Notes: generated by a model from the letters alone, not told the origin. Counted from the stretch's first letter, positions 8,251 through 20,548 are shown. The stretch: 41,057 nucleotides of DNA from Actinomycetes bacterium (GCA_030426725.1 JAUHXZ010000020.1:1-41057); one strand, 5' to 3'. Numbers and translations: made by a program.

Positions 8251-9003
8251 ATGGTCAACATCGACATCCCGGTCTCGGCGCCCCTCCAGGAGGCGCTGCA
8301 ACCCCTGTCCTGCACCGATCTCGCGCTCCCGCTCCCGACGCCGATGAAGGTCGAGCTGCCGTTCGGCGGCTCGATGAACGCCCTGGTGGACATGAGCAAG
8401 TCGATCCCCACCGACTGTTCGATGAACTTCAACCTCATGCTGCAGATGGCCCCGCTCCTCGCGGCCCTCGAGTGCCCGATGAAGATCCTCAAGCTGCTCA
8501 AGCCCCTCATCGACATCGTCCAGGCGATCCCCAGCCTCGATCCGATCAAGATCGGCAAGTCGATGCCGGAGTTCGTCGACGCCGCCGTAGACGTGAGCGC
8601 CTGCTTCGTCGCACTCGCCAAGGTGCCCATCATGGTGATGGACCTGCTGCGGCTCATCCGCTCCGTGCTGAACTGCCTCCTCGGTCAGTTGCGGACGCTG
8701 CGGGACCTCATGAACGGGCTCGCGCTGCGCTTCGGCGAGGCCGACGGCAACCCCGACCTGAGGGCCACCCTCGAGTGCGCGCAGGAGAACGCGGCCAAGC
8801 AGGCCGAGGCGCTCACCTCGTCCATCGACCCCATCGCCGGGGTACTCGCCCTGGTCACCACCATCGCGGGCCTGGCGGGCATGGAACTGGACATCTCGCT
8901 GGAGACCGGCGGGGCGCCGCCCGAGTCCGCGGAGGAGCTCGACGCGGTCATCGCCGTGCTGCAGGCCGCCGTCGACGCCATCACTGCGATCGTGGGTGAG
9001 TGA
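8251..9003 (+). CDS. eCIS-operon helical protein of unknown function (Cys/Met-containing)
   Basis: 250 residues, not recognised as a known family. It starts MVNIDIPVSAPLQEALQPLS and is then almost entirely amphipathic or hydrophobic helix, with unusually many Met and Leu and Cys spaced along the first two thirds (LSCTDL, TDCSMN, LECPMK, SACFVA, LNCLLG, LECAQE). The segments LKLLKPLIDIVQAIPSLDPI, VPIMVMDLLRLIRSVLNCLL and DPIAGVLALVTTIAGLAG could associate with membranes or pack in a coiled bundle. It sits between the spike and gp25, where Afp-type loci have no equivalent. It could be a tip, plug or short tape-measure-like protein; all are inference. GTG of gp25 overlaps its end. Confidence 0.75.
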   Translation: MVNIDIPVSAPLQEALQPLSCTDLALPLPTPMKVELPFGGSMNALVDMSKSIPTDCSMNFNLMLQMAPLLAALECPMKILKLLKPLIDIVQAIPSLDPIKIGKSMPEFVDAAVDVSACFVALAKVPIMVMDLLRLIRSVLNCLLGQLRTLRDLMNGLALRFGEADGNPDLRATLECAQENAAKQAEALTSSIDPIAGVLALVTTIAGLAGMELDISLETGGAPPESAEELDAVIAVLQAAVDAITAIVGE

Positions 9004-9421
9004 CGTGGAAGACAACCGCTCCTTCCTCGGCACCGGGCTCGCGTTCCCGGTCGCCGTCGGCCCGCACGGCGGGCTGTCGCTGTCGGCGGGCGAACGGTCG
9101 ATCGCCGAGTCCGTCTGGCTGATCCTGTCGACCTCCCCCGGCGAGCGGGCGATGAACCCCGACTTCGGGTGCGGGATCCAGACGATGGTCTTCGCCCCGA
9201 ACTCGTCGGCGGTGCACGCCGAGCTCGCGCACCACGTTGAGGAGGCACTCCTGAGGTTCGAGCCCCGCATCGAGGTGCTCGACGTTCGGGTGGAGGGCGG
9301 CGGCGACCTGCAGAACGTGGCGCTCATCGCCATCGACTACCGGGTGCGCGACAACAACACGCTGAACAACGTGGTCTACCCCTTCCACATCACCGAGGGC
9401 TTCGCCCGGACGGGACGGTGA
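8996..9421 (+). CDS. eCIS baseplate wedge protein gp25/GPW-like (Afp9/Pvc9)
   Basis: 141 residues from GTG 8996. Family features are LGTGLAFPVAVGPHGGLSLS, the helix ERSIAESVWLILSTSPGERA, the strongly conserved MNPDFGCGIQTMVFAPNS, and the final strands VALIAIDYRVRDNNTLNNVV followed by YPFH. gp25 forms the inner baseplate ring and contacts the first sheath ring, nucleating sheath assembly. Starts at GTG within the end of the preceding gene (8-base overlap). Only 3 bases separate it from the gpJ gene. Confidence 0.94.
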   Translation: MSDVEDNRSFLGTGLAFPVAVGPHGGLSLSAGERSIAESVWLILSTSPGERAMNPDFGCGIQTMVFAPNSSAVHAELAHHVEEALLRFEPRIEVLDVRVEGGGDLQNVALIAIDYRVRDNNTLNNVVYPFHITEGFARTGR

Positions 9422-9424
9422 GCC

Positions 9425-11401
9425 ATGCCACTGACGGCACCCAACCTCGACGACCGGCGCTACGACGACCTCGTCGCGGAGGCGCGCTCCCTCATCCCCC
9501 GCTACCTGCCCGAGTGGACCAACCACAACGACGCCGACCCCGGCATCACCCTGCTCCAGCTCTTCGCCTGGTTCACCGACCTGCTGGTCTACCGCCTCAA
9601 CCAGGTGCCGGAGCTGAACTTCGTCCGCTTCCTGCAACTGCTCGGCATCCAGACGGCGCCCGCGACCCCCGCGGCCGTCGACCTGGCGTTCACGACCGCC
9701 AAGCCGACCGTCGACGTCGTGGTTCCCGCGGGCACGCAGGTGTCCGGCCCGGGTGCCGACGGCAAGCCGGTGGTGTTCGAGCTTCCCGAGGGCTTCACGG
9801 CGATCGCCGCTCCGCTGACGGCCGTCCAGACCCACGACGGGTTCGCCTACCGGGACGTCACCACGGCGAACCTCACCGACGGATCGCAACTCACCCCGCT
9901 CGGCCCCTACCCCAAGCCGGGGTCGGCGCTCCTCCTCGGCCTCGCCGCGCCCGGCCCCTGCACCGCCAACCCGATCACGCTCATGGCCTACGTCGACCCG
10001 GGCCGCGAGCTCCCCGTCGCGCAGGCCGGTGCGCTGCGCCTGCCGCCGCCGGCGAGGTTCGCCTACGAGTTCTTCGACGGCGTCGCGTGGCAGCCGCTCC
10101 GCGTCGAGCGCGATGAGACCGCCGGTCTGACCGTCACGGGGCGCATCGTGCTGTTCGGCCCCGGCGCCCGCGCCGTCAAGAAGCCCATCGGCCAGGTCGC
10201 GGCGCCGTTGCACTGGCTGCGCGTCCGGATGCTGTCGGGCGCCTACGAGCGAGGGCCGCGCCTGGAGCGGATCGCCCTCAACACGGTCCCAGCCCGTGCG
10301 GCGGTCACGGTGCGCGATGAGGTGCTCGGCGGATCGAACGGGCTAGCCAACCAGGGGCCCTTCACGCTGTCGCAGGCGCCGGTGGTGCCGCTCACGCGGC
10401 CGGAGACGGTGCGCGGCGCCGGAGGACGGGTCGCGGCGGTGACGTCGCTGCGGCTCGAGGTCGACGAGGGCAGCGGCTTCGAGGTGTGGGAGGAGGTCGA
10501 CGACCTGGCCGCCCACGACGGCGACGCGCTCGTCTACGTCCTCGACCGCACCACTGGCGAGTTGCGGTTCGGCGACGGGCTGCACGGCGCCATCCCCACG
10601 GCCAACCCCTCCCGGCCCGCGACCAACATCGTCGCCCGCCGGTGGCTGGCCGGCGGCGGCTCCCGCGGCAACCTCGGCGCCGGCACCGTCACCACGGTGG
10701 TCACCGCGGTCCCCGGGCTCGGCAAGGTCACCAACCCGCTGCCGTCGTCCGGCGGCGCCGACACCGAGACCGTCGCCGCGGCCAAGCTGCGCGCCCCGGC
10801 CGAGCTCAAGGCCAAGGGCCGGGCGGTCACGGCCGACGACTTCGAGCTCCTGGCCCGCCAGGCCCCGGCGAACGTCGCCAGGGCGCACGCGCTGCCGCTC
10901 GCCCACCCGTCGTACCCGGACGTCGCCGTTCCCGGCGCGGTGACGGTGCTCGTAGTGCCCGACGCGCCGGGCCCGTCGCCCACCCCGGCCCCCGCGACCC
11001 TGGCCGCGGTGTGCGCCTGGCTGGACGCGCACCGCCTCATCACCACTGAGGTGTTCGCCACCGCCCCCCGCTACCGCGAGGTGCGCGTGGTCGCCGACCT
11101 CGTCGTGGCGCCCGACGCCGACCCGGCCGTCGTGCATCGCGACGCCTCCGCCGCCCTCACGTCCTGGCTGCACCCTCTGACAGGTGGCACCGACGGCCAG
11201 GGCTGGCCGTTCGGGGGGACCGTCTTCTCGTCCGACCTGTTCCGGGTCGTCCTCACGACTCCCGGCGTGCTGCGCGTGCGCGACAACCAGCTCACCGTCG
11301 AGCTCGACGGCGAGCGCCAGGCGTTCTGCCGCGACGTCGAGATCGGCGCGGGCGAGCTGCTGCTCCCCCTCGACCCCGAGCTGACGGTGAGCTACGCATG
11401 A
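9425..11401 (+). CDS. eCIS baseplate wedge protein gpJ/gp6-like (Afp11/Pvc11)
   Basis: 658 residues. The N-terminus has the signature of eCIS baseplate J proteins: LVAEARSLIPRYLPEWTNHN, then DADPGITLLQLFAWFTDLLV and YRLNQVPELNFVRFLQLLGI. The middle contains beta-sandwich inserts (PPPARFAYEFFDGVAWQPL). The C-terminal baseplate-J core reads GELRFGDGLHGAIPTANPSR, GGSRGNLGAGTVTTVV, AVTADDFELLARQAPANVAR, then VPGAVTVLVVPDAPGPSPTP. With the following gpI-like protein it forms the wedge ring around the spike hub. The end overlaps the next start (ATGA, 11398-11401). Confidence 0.94.
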   Translation: MPLTAPNLDDRRYDDLVAEARSLIPRYLPEWTNHNDADPGITLLQLFAWFTDLLVYRLNQVPELNFVRFLQLLGIQTAPATPAAVDLAFTTAKPTVDVVVPAGTQVSGPGADGKPVVFELPEGFTAIAAPLTAVQTHDGFAYRDVTTANLTDGSQLTPLGPYPKPGSALLLGLAAPGPCTANPITLMAYVDPGRELPVAQAGALRLPPPARFAYEFFDGVAWQPLRVERDETAGLTVTGRIVLFGPGARAVKKPIGQVAAPLHWLRVRMLSGAYERGPRLERIALNTVPARAAVTVRDEVLGGSNGLANQGPFTLSQAPVVPLTRPETVRGAGGRVAAVTSLRLEVDEGSGFEVWEEVDDLAAHDGDALVYVLDRTTGELRFGDGLHGAIPTANPSRPATNIVARRWLAGGGSRGNLGAGTVTTVVTAVPGLGKVTNPLPSSGGADTETVAAAKLRAPAELKAKGRAVTADDFELLARQAPANVARAHALPLAHPSYPDVAVPGAVTVLVVPDAPGPSPTPAPATLAAVCAWLDAHRLITTEVFATAPRYREVRVVADLVVAPDADPAVVHRDASAALTSWLHPLTGGTDGQGWPFGGTVFSSDLFRVVLTTPGVLRVRDNQLTVELDGERQAFCRDVEIGAGELLLPLDPELTVSYA

Positions 11402-12683
11402 CCGCGCCCTACTTCCGGCTCGCCCGCCGCCCCGGATGGCGGGTGTCCGACGCGCCCGGCGTGGACGTCGCCGACGGCGAGGTCCGGCTTGCCGCCGCGC
11501 CTCCGGTGGGCGAGGAGGAGCGGTTCGCGACCGAGGGGGACCTGGTGACCCTCGCCCTCGACTCGGGCCTGCCGGGCTGCGTGTGGCACCGTGTCGTCCT
11601 CACCGGCGAGGTCCCGCTCGGCTGCCAGGTCGAGGTGCGGACGCTGACCACGGACGCGGACCTCACGGAGGCGGAGGTCGCGCTCCTCGGCGACAGGTGG
11701 GTGACCGCCGGGCTGGTGGGTGAACTGGACGGGGCCTGGGACGCGCTGGTGAACGGCCCCTCCGGCCGGTACCTCCGGTTGAGACTCACGCTCCGCGGCG
11801 ACGGGATGCTCACCCCCGCTCTGCGGGACGCGGAGGTGCACTTCCCCAGGCGGACGTCGCTCGCCAGGCTGCCCGCCGTGTTCTCGAGCGGTGACTCCGG
11901 CTTCCTCGACCGCTTCCTCGCCCTCACAGACACCGTCCGCGCCTCCGTCACCGACCTGCTGGAGTCAATGCCGGCCCAGCTGAACCCGCGCGCCGCCGAC
12001 GCCGGCGACCACCGCGACTTCCTCGCCTGGCTAGGCGGCTGGGTGGGCATGGGCGACGTCGACGCCCTGCCCGTCGGCCGCCAGCGTCGGCTCATCGCCG
12101 CAGCCCCGGACCTCTACCGCCGCCGTGGCACCCCCGACGGCGTGGCCCGCCACGCCGCCCTGTGGCTCGGCCGCCGCACCGCGGTCCTCGAGCACTACAA
12201 GCTGCGGCGGTGGGCCGTCACCAACGGCGCGCGGCTCGGCGACGCGAGCGTGCTGTTCGGGCCCGATGTCGTGCGCCGCCTCAAGATCGGGGAGTTCTCC
12301 GCGATCGGGGAGTTCGCGCTGGTCGGGGTGCCTTCGCCCCGCACCGACCCGTTCCGGGTGTTCGCGCACGCGTTCACCCTCTTCGTCTACGCCACCGACG
12401 GCGACGACGCGGAGACGCTGGCCGCCGCGGCCCGCCGGATCGTCGCCGCCGTCTCGCCCGCGCACTGCACCGCCACAGTCTGCGTCGTGACCGCCACCGC
12501 CACCGTCGGCGTCCGAGCGCGCGTGGGACTCGATGCAGTCGTCGCAGGCCCCCCGCCCCCCGGGCGGGTCGGCGACCCCGTCGGGCTGGCGGTCGCCGCG
12601 GATCCGCGCTCCCGCGGGAAGTCAAGCATCGGAATCGACGCCCGGGTCGGAACCCGGGCCCTCATCGGTGAAGGGACAAAGCC

Positions 12684-12687
<4 letters not shown>
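11398..12687 (+). CDS. eCIS baseplate wedge protein, phage tail protein I-like (Afp12/Pvc12 position)
   Basis: 429 residues. The first ~150 residues are a beta-sandwich-like domain (YFRLARRPGWRVSDAPGV, GRYLRLRLTLRGDGML). Residues ~155-290 carry the phage tail I-type helical core: SLARLPAVFSSGDSGFLDRF, LTDTVRASVTDLLESM, DHRDFLAWLGGWVGMGD, APDLYRRRGTPDGVARHAAL. The C-terminus ends in beta-rich, Gly/Arg-rich near-repeats (ATVGVRARVGLDAVV, SSIGIDARVGTRALIGEG). Together with gpJ it builds the wedge. In Afp12-type proteins it also holds the fibre network, fitting the three fibre-like genes that follow. Both ends overlap neighbours by 4 bases. Confidence 0.88.
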
Positions 12688-15073
<2,386 letters not shown>

Positions 15074-15077
<4 letters not shown>

Positions 15078-16843
15078 GCACCTACGGATTCGAGGGAACC
15101 CGGCCCAGGACAACGGGCCACGACCGCGACTGCGCCTGCCCGGCCTGCGACGGCCTCCGCACTTCGGTCCGGCCGCGCTTCTTCGCCGGCCAGCTGCTGA
15201 CGGAGACCGACCTGGGCGCCCTCGTGGGCTACGTCCAGGACAAGCAGCGGCTGCACAACCGGTACCTGCACGGCTACGGAGTGGTCTGCGGTCTGCAGGT
15301 CGAATGCGACGGCTGCGGCCCGGGCGTCCTCGTGCGGCCGGGGTACGCGCTCGACCAGTGCGGCAACGACCTCGTGCTGCCCGACAGCGCGAGCATCGAC
15401 GTCGCCAAGCTGATCTCGGCGTGCAGCCGCCCCGCGAAGGCCGACGACTGCGATCCACCCCGGTATCCCAGGGCCGAGGGCTGTAACGACCGGGAGCAGA
15501 CCTGGTGCCTGTGGATGCGCTACAAGGAGCAGCCCTCGAGGCCGGTGACGCCGCTCGGCGGCGGGTCGCCGGACTGCGGCTGCGGCTCCGCGGGGAAGGC
15601 GCCGAGGACGGCGACGTCGACCGAGCCCGACTGCGGCTGCGGCGGGCGCGCCAGGCGGACCCGATCGGCGGACTGCGGTTGCGCCGAGCCCCCCAGGCAG
15701 ACCTCCCGTCCCGCGGGCTGCGAACCCAGCCGCGTGTACGAGTACGTCGAGTTCGGGGTGGCGAGGAAGGAGTGCTCCTGTGACGACGACCTGTCGACGG
15801 CGCTCGGCGGCACGTTCCCGGCCAAGGTGGTGGAGTGCATCACCCACCTGCAGCCCGTGCTGACCTCGGGGATGGGCAAGAACATGCAGTCGGCGGCGTT
15901 GTCGGTCGTCACCGGCGGCGAGGTCGGCCTGACGACCGGGACCGCGCGCGACGCGCTGTGCCAGCTCTACGCCAACGTGCTCAATCTCTACCGCAACGAC
16001 CCGATGCGCACGCAGTGCGTCCTGCCCGAGGAGCTGAGCCAGCTCGACTGCTCCCCCCAGGGCCAGAACGAGACCGACGCCGCGTTCCGCTCCCGGATCG
16101 CCTACGGCCTGCAGCAGCTCGTCATGCTCGTGCTGCTGTACCTCAGGGACTGCGTCTGCTACGCGGTGCTTCCGCCGTGCCCCGGCCCGGCCTGCGACGA
16201 CCGCGTGGTTCTGGCCTGCGTCACCGTCGTCGACGGTGTGGTGCAGCGGATCTGCAACCACTCCTGCCGCCGCTACGCAGGGTCGTTCGTCAACCGCGAG
16301 TACTGGCTCCCGATCGGCCCCGTGCTCAGCCTGCTCGCGGCGAAGCTCTGCTGCTTCCCGCTCGGCCTCGGCCGCAGGGACCAGCTCCGCGAACGCGCGG
16401 TCACCGAACAACCGAACGCCGCCGCGGCGGAGGAGTCCGTCCGCCGGCCGGTCTCGCTCAACCGCGCCGACCAGCTCCTCGGCGCCCTGCGCGCCGACGA
16501 CTTCGCCCTCATCGGGCTGTGGCGGCAACGAGCGAAGCAGGCCGCTACGAGACTCCGGGCGGGCTCCCTGCTCGAGGGGGTCGAGCGCTCGCTGAGCGAG
16601 GCCAAGGGATCCGTGCGGCTCGCCTCCGCACTCCACTCCGACGTGGCCGACACCGTCGAGAAACTCCGGAAGAAGGGGGTCGAAGTGACCGTCGTCGAGG
16701 TGGAGGACACCGCCGAGGGCCTGTCCTTCGACGCGATCCCTCGAGTATCCAAGGGCGGCGCCGCGACGCTGTACGCGAAGGGCGGGATCGTGGTCGGCGT
16801 GCGTGGCTCCGAGGGGCTGAATCCGTTCGGGGGCGCGCGATGA
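15074..16843 (+). CDS. eCIS fibre-like protein 2, cysteine-rich
   Basis: 589 residues from GTG 15074, overlapping the previous stop. Residues ~36-76 (FFAGQLLTETDLGALVGYVQ, DKQRLHNRYLHGYGVVCGLQ) match the shared motif of fibre-like proteins 1 and 3. By my count it has about 33 cysteines (>5%), including CACPAC near the N-terminus, three DCGC repeats at residues 167, 186 and 200, KECSC, RDCVCY, CPGPACDD, CNHSC and CC. Cys this dense is exceptional for a secreted-machine part and suggests a disulfide-stabilised or metal-binding structure. The C-terminus is helical (SLLEGVERSLSEAKGSVRLA). I do not recognise the fold beyond the shared motif. Confidence 0.78.
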
Positions 16844-18867
16844 GCCCGGATGTCGCGCGCCCGACCTACGCGGAGGGCCAGTTCCTCTCGGCCGCGGACT
16901 TCGACGCCGAGCAGCTCTACCACCGGAGGGCGCTCGGGCGGCACGAGACCGGCCAGCACACGTGGGGCGTCGTCGTCGGGTTCGAGCTCGCCGAGGTGCC
17001 CGACCCCGCCGATGCCGGGCTCGTCGACGTCCACCTGACCCCCGGCCTGGCAGTCGACGGGTACGGCAGGCAGCTGGTGTCGTTCGCCCGGGTCGAGGTG
17101 GACCCGGCGCTGTTCGCCGCGTTCACCGACGCGGCGCACCGCAGCGTCTGGCTCCAGTACGACGAGACCGACGCCGCCCCCACCCCCGACGGCTACGCCG
17201 ACTGCTCCGACGCGCGACCCACCAGGGCCATCGAGACCTTCCGCCTCGTCGTCGACCCGGCGGACGCGACGACCGACGTCGTCGTCGACGGGGACGTCGC
17301 CCAGCCGCCCCCGGCCCCCGACGCGTCGATCCCCGCCGACACCTCGGTGCCATTCCAGGAGCCGCCGGAGGAGTCGCCGATCGCCCGCTGGCTCATCCCG
17401 ATCGGCTGGCTCTTCTGGGACGGCGCCGCCCGCCGGTTCCGCCCCGCGGGCGCCCGGTTGACGCAGGACAGGCGCTACGTCGGGGCGATCGCGGCCGAGG
17501 TGCTCGCCCCCGCGAGCACCCTGCGCATCGCGCCCCGCGAGGCGGCGACGGACCCCGACGCCGAGGACTTCGCCACCGTCGAGGGCCGGCTCAGGGCCGA
17601 GGGCCGGATCAACGCCGAGCGCGAGCTGTGGATGGAAGGCGACGAGATCCGGTTCACGCTGGCCGGCGGCGGCGAGCCCGGCGGCACCGAACTCACCCTC
17701 GGCCGCGACACGGGGCCTGCCGGCGGCGACGACCGGCTACGGCTCACCCTCGGTGCGTCCCCCGACCCCGACGTCTCCCTGTCGATCGGCACGACCGCCG
17801 ACGCCAACCAACCCGACCCCGTCGCCGAGGTGCGCGCCGACGGCAGGGTCCGCGTCCCGCTCGGGCCCCTCGACCTTGGCACCACGCACCGGCAGGAGGT
17901 CGAACTCCACTCCCACGCCTACGGGATCGGCACCCAGGCCGGGGTGCTCTACCAGCGGAGCCCGTCGATGTTCGCCTGGTACACGGGCGGCACCCACAGC
18001 GACACCGCACTCGACCCCGGGACCGGCACGGGCGGACCGGGCGCGAGGCGGCTGGTGCTCGACTCCGAGGGCTCCCTCGACTTCGGGGCGGTCACCCACC
18101 AGATGCTCAAGCTCTGGAGCTCCGGGGGTAGCACCGTCTACGGGGTCGGCGTCCAACCGTGGACCCTGTACTTCCGCACCGATGCCGACTTCTGCTGGTT
18201 CCGCGACGGCACCCACGTCGACGTGCGCAGCGGGGCCGGCAACGGCGGGACACTCGCCATGAAGCTGGACGACGACTCGCTGCTCCAGGTCTTCGGCCCG
18301 GCGAAGCTGTCCGGGGACCTGACCGTCGGCGCCGGCGGCAACGCCGCGGTGTCCGCCCGGCACATCAACGGCAAGTCGGCCACCAACGACTCGTCCGACA
18401 ACCTGTACCTCAACTGGGCCAACGGCCGCGACGTGTACGTCGGCGGCGGGGGCTCCCCGTCCGATCTCGACGTCAGCGGGGGGCTCCGCGTCCGGGGCGG
18501 CGGCCTGTCGGCCGTCCAGTCCGTCATCCGGGTGGTGCGGACCGAGCTGCAGGTCGCCAACGGGTTCTCGGGCACACGGGGCCTCCCGGGTGCCTGGACG
18601 GTCAACTACACCGGCCAGCTCGACGAGGTCTACACCGTGTTCTGCGTGATCAACGGCTTCTCGATGACGACGGGCAACATGTTCAGCGCCGATCCCCCGC
18701 GGGACCAGAACACCAGGGCCATCCCCCAGAACATGTGGGCCAGGGTGGACGGCTTCAGCAACTCCCAGGCATGGGGGCACGCCTTCCTGGCCCAGTCCGA
18801 CCCCACCCGGGAGGGTGACAACTCCGTCGCCGTCACCGTCGTCGCCATCGGAAGGAACCTGCCATGA
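16840..18867 (+). CDS. eCIS tail-fibre-like protein 3
   Basis: 675 residues from ATG 16840 (ATGA overlap with the previous stop). Residues ~10-50 (YAEGQFLSAADFDAEQLYHR, RALGRHETGQHTWGVVVGFE) carry the shared motif in a more diverged form without the Cys. Later parts look like tail fibre: a twice-repeated module at residues ~347-386 and ~421-458 (HAYGIGTQAGVLYQRSPSMF / TVYGVGVQPWTLYFRTDADF, each ending in an aromatic-rich strand and GTH), then SGDLTVGAGGNAAVSARHIN and LYLNWANGRDVYVGGG (beta-helix/shaft type). A C-terminal domain of ~100 residues follows, a likely receptor-binding head. Long upstream extensions of the frame overlap fibre 2 and are not real. Confidence 0.8.
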   Translation: MSPDVARPTYAEGQFLSAADFDAEQLYHRRALGRHETGQHTWGVVVGFELAEVPDPADAGLVDVHLTPGLAVDGYGRQLVSFARVEVDPALFAAFTDAAHRSVWLQYDETDAAPTPDGYADCSDARPTRAIETFRLVVDPADATTDVVVDGDVAQPPPAPDASIPADTSVPFQEPPEESPIARWLIPIGWLFWDGAARRFRPAGARLTQDRRYVGAIAAEVLAPASTLRIAPREAATDPDAEDFATVEGRLRAEGRINAERELWMEGDEIRFTLAGGGEPGGTELTLGRDTGPAGGDDRLRLTLGASPDPDVSLSIGTTADANQPDPVAEVRADGRVRVPLGPLDLGTTHRQEVELHSHAYGIGTQAGVLYQRSPSMFAWYTGGTHSDTALDPGTGTGGPGARRLVLDSEGSLDFGAVTHQMLKLWSSGGSTVYGVGVQPWTLYFRTDADFCWFRDGTHVDVRSGAGNGGTLAMKLDDDSLLQVFGPAKLSGDLTVGAGGNAAVSARHINGKSATNDSSDNLYLNWANGRDVYVGGGGSPSDLDVSGGLRVRGGGLSAVQSVIRVVRTELQVANGFSGTRGLPGAWTVNYTGQLDEVYTVFCVINGFSMTTGNMFSADPPRDQNTRAIPQNMWARVDGFSNSQAWGHAFLAQSDPTREGDNSVAVTVVAIGRNLP

Positions 18868-19061
18868 CAGAACAGATGAAGGACCGGCTGGCCGACCTGA
18901 AGGCGCAGCTCGCCGCGGGCGAGTCGGCGCTGGCCGACCTCGACGCCAAGCGCGAGCAGCTCGTGGCCAACCTGCTGCGCATCTCCGGCGCCATCCAGGT
19001 GCTGGGCGAGCTCCTCGCTGACGAGCCGGCCCCCGAGCCGGCGCCCGACCGGGTGGCCTAG
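18864..19061 (+). CDS. small coiled-coil protein of the eCIS operon
   Basis: 65 residues. It starts inside the stop of fibre-like protein 3 (ATGA at 18864). The sequence is one amphipathic helix with heptad-like spacing (MKDRLADLKAQLAAGESALA, LDAKREQLVANLLRISGAIQ), then an acidic Pro-rich tail (EPAPEPAPD). It could be a chaperone for the fibre before it, as small helical proteins following tail-fibre genes often are, or a minor structural part. No known family recognised. Translational overlap and the clean frame support its being real. Confidence 0.7.
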   Translation: MTEQMKDRLADLKAQLAAGESALADLDAKREQLVANLLRISGAIQVLGELLADEPAPEPAPDRVA

Positions 19062-19069
19062 GCACCGCC

Positions 19070-20548
19070 ATGCCCGGGGCGTCGCTCGGTTCCCTCGACC
19101 TGCTGGGGCTCGCCCCGCGCGGGATGGGACCGGACGCTGCCGACCGGCTGCAACGCGCGGTGCAGCGGGTCCCGGCCGCCCTCGACGCCGGCTTCGCGTC
19201 CTTGGACTACGTCGACCCCGGCGCGTACTGGGTACTGCACGAGCTGAACGTCGAGCTGACCGTGCCCGCCTCGGAGCCGGACGCCGGGCAGCAGAGCCTG
19301 CGGATCGCCCGTGCACTGGCCGAGGCCGTCGCGCTGGTCGTGCGGCGCGGCCCGTCGTCGCGCGCCGTGCGGTTCACCGGCCGCGCCGCCTACGTCGCCG
19401 CCTTCGTGCGCGCCCGGCTCGCCGGCGCCGGCCTCGGCTGGGTGTTCGGCCGCCTCGCCCAGCTCGACCCGCTGCCCGCGGGCGACGCACTGCCCGCCGC
19501 CGCCCGGCTCGTCGACGTGCCCCTGCTCGACGTCGTGGCGGAACTGCTGCGGCCGGGCGGCGGGTGGTCGACGCTGGTCCAAGCGCTGACCGGCGCCGAG
19601 GCCGGGCGCCTCGCGGCCGCCATCGACGCCGCCGCGGCCGGGGGGGCACCGGCTCCGGGCCACCGCTCCCCCGCCCAGGGAGTGGCAGGGATCGACGGCG
19701 GCGCCGCCCCGCCCCACGGCGGCGCGGAGGCGGCGGCCGCGAGGTCCCGCCTCGCCAGGCTCGAGGACCGGTTCGCGGACATGCCCGGAGCCCCGGACGC
19801 GTCCGGCGTGGCGTCCGCGTGGCGCTCGATTCCCCCTGTGGCCCTGTCGGGGGCACCCGCTGCATCGCCGCGCCCGGACCGCACCACGGCCCCGGCCCCC
19901 CCGCCGCGGGGCGATGGCCCGGCCACGGCCGCCCGCGACTCGGGCCCGGCTCGCGAGACTGTCCCCACCGCGACGTTGATCTCCTCGCCCGGCGCGGCGG
20001 CCGCCACGCTGCTGCCCGACCTGGACGCCCTGCTGCGGGAGCACGACGACCTGGCAGCCCCGGACGACGCCGCCGGCGGGGTGCGGGCCGCGATCCTCGC
20101 GGGCGTGCTCGGTGGCGCGGTGGAGGCCGACGATCCCTCGATCGCCGCGCTGGCGGGCGTGACGCATCCCCCCGAGCCCGGCGAGGTCGCCGCGCTCGTC
20201 GACGGGCCGCTGACCCGGTGGCTCGACACGCTCGATCCCCCGCTCGCGTTCGTCCACGAGTCCGACGCCGATCGCTTCGAGGGCTCCACACTCCGGGCGG
20301 CCTCAGGCGCGCTCCTGCGCTCCTTCGCCCGCCACCTCCACGGCTTCGGCCGCTCGAGCGCCGCCCACCTGGTGCCTCGGGCCCTTCCGCTCGGCGGGCG
20401 GCTGGCCGTCGGCGACGAGCTGATCGAGGCCACCGTCCCCGGCGCCCAGCTGGCGGTCCTGCTCGCGCTCGCCGGGCTCGACGCGTTCGCCCACCAGCCC
20501 GCGTGGCTCCCGGTCCCGGTGCTCGTCCGACACGAGGACTCGCCGTGA
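19070..20548 (+). CDS. eCIS-operon protein at the Afp14 position, possible divergent CIS tape-measure family
   Basis: 492 residues from ATG 19070. The N-terminal ~120 residues (DAADRLQRAVQRVPAALDAG, WVLHELNVELTVPA, LRIARALAEAVALVV) resemble the start of the CIS tape-measure-type family as I remember it (helix, a 'L..L.+ELDLG'-type strand, helix). A long low-complexity linker of Ala/Pro/Gly (~180-300) and a helical C-terminal half follow (RAAILAGVLGGAVEADDPSI, LAFVHESDADRFEGSTLR, RSFARHLHGFGRSSAAHL). Its place directly before the AAA+ gene is that of Afp14, which sets tail length. This identity is a weak inference; 'hypothetical eCIS protein' is the safe name. The ATPase gene overlaps its stop (GTGA). 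Confidence 0.65.
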   Translation: MPGASLGSLDLLGLAPRGMGPDAADRLQRAVQRVPAALDAGFASLDYVDPGAYWVLHELNVELTVPASEPDAGQQSLRIARALAEAVALVVRRGPSSRAVRFTGRAAYVAAFVRARLAGAGLGWVFGRLAQLDPLPAGDALPAAARLVDVPLLDVVAELLRPGGGWSTLVQALTGAEAGRLAAAIDAAAAGGAPAPGHRSPAQGVAGIDGGAAPPHGGAEAAAARSRLARLEDRFADMPGAPDASGVASAWRSIPPVALSGAPAASPRPDRTTAPAPPPRGDGPATAARDSGPARETVPTATLISSPGAAAATLLPDLDALLREHDDLAAPDDAAGGVRAAILAGVLGGAVEADDPSIAALAGVTHPPEPGEVAALVDGPLTRWLDTLDPPLAFVHESDADRFEGSTLRAASGALLRSFARHLHGFGRSSAAHLVPRALPLGGRLAVGDELIEATVPGAQLAVLLALAGLDAFAHQPAWLPVPVLVRHEDSP

